In this document: piece by piece, positions 6,888 to 6,913 of the stretch
Position numbering within the stretch: the first letter of the stretch is position 1
Layout of the letters: each line of letters begins with the position of its first letter
NCBI GenBank assembly: GCA_035559295.1
Contig: DATMBL010000331.1
Span: 1 to 6,913, forward strand
Direction: 5' to 3'
Length of the DNA: 6,913 bases
Source of the DNA: DATMBL01 sp035559295
Lineage (GTDB): Bacteria; Desulfobacterota; Binatia; UBA9968
Position numbers and translations under genes: made by a program
The notes under the pieces: generated by a model
Told to the model about the DNA's origin: nothing
The model's database searches: none
What the model saw: the letters and a program-made list of their open reading frames with translations, nothing else

Positions 6888-6913
6888 TGATCAATGAAAG
6901 TTTCCGGACATAC
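6887..6913 (+). CDS. Start of a further gene, cut by window edge
   Basis: An ATG at 6887 overlaps the last base of the tctA stop codon (TGATGA) and opens a frame reading MINESFRTY to the window end. A second ATG at 6894 in another frame reads MKVSGH. Either could be the next operon gene, translationally coupled to tctA; a GGCGGGG run just upstream could serve as a weak ribosome binding site. A tctB gene would be expected nearby, but a few residues cannot identify it. Confidence 0.35.

Overview
The window holds a selenocysteine (Sec) synthesis and insertion cassette on the minus strand (bases 1-3976) and, diverging from it on the plus strand (4226 to the right edge), the start of a tripartite tricarboxylate transporter (TTT) operon. 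The DNA is GC-rich and bacterial with compact gene spacing. The combination of a bacterial SelA/SelB/SelD set, a SelD that is itself a selenoprotein, and a TctC-like receptor of the 'FYxGKTVTIVIG' type fits an uncultured deltaproteobacterium-like lineage (Desulfobacterota, Binatota, Methylomirabilota or Tectomicrobia type). That placement is an impression from protein style; no marker gene here fixes it.

Minus strand, in transcription order: selA (3976 to 2573), a 107-base gap full of TTCAA/TTGAA inverted repeats, selB (2465 to 534), a 17-base gap with a good ribosome binding site, then selD (516 to the left edge, cut off after 172 codons). SelD makes selenophosphate, SelA uses it to convert Ser-tRNA(Sec) to Sec-tRNA(Sec), and SelB carries that tRNA to ribosomes paused at a UGA followed by a SECIS hairpin. 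The main point of the window is that selD has an in-frame UGA at codon 19, at the catalytic Cys/Sec position, followed at a suitable distance by a perfect 8-bp stem with a 3-base G-first loop. The pathway therefore appears to need its own product to make SelD. An automatic gene caller would miss the first part of selD, including the catalytic residue. No tRNA-Sec gene (selC) is visible.

Plus strand: a 249-base divergent intergenic region with a tentative sigma70-like promoter, then a TctC-like periplasmic solute receptor with signal peptide (4226-5239), a 139-base gap with a nested hairpin, a complete TctA-type membrane permease (5379-6887), and the first few codons of a further gene touching the tctA stop. 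The small TctB membrane subunit is not between receptor and permease. The truncated last gene could be tctB, but too little is present to tell. The transported substrate cannot be read from sequence; the receptor's two expected ligand loops differ from the usual family pattern.

I see no mobile element, CRISPR array, rRNA or tRNA. Apart from the selenoprotein SelD and some intergenic structures, the genes belong to known families; I do not see evidence for a wholly new system.
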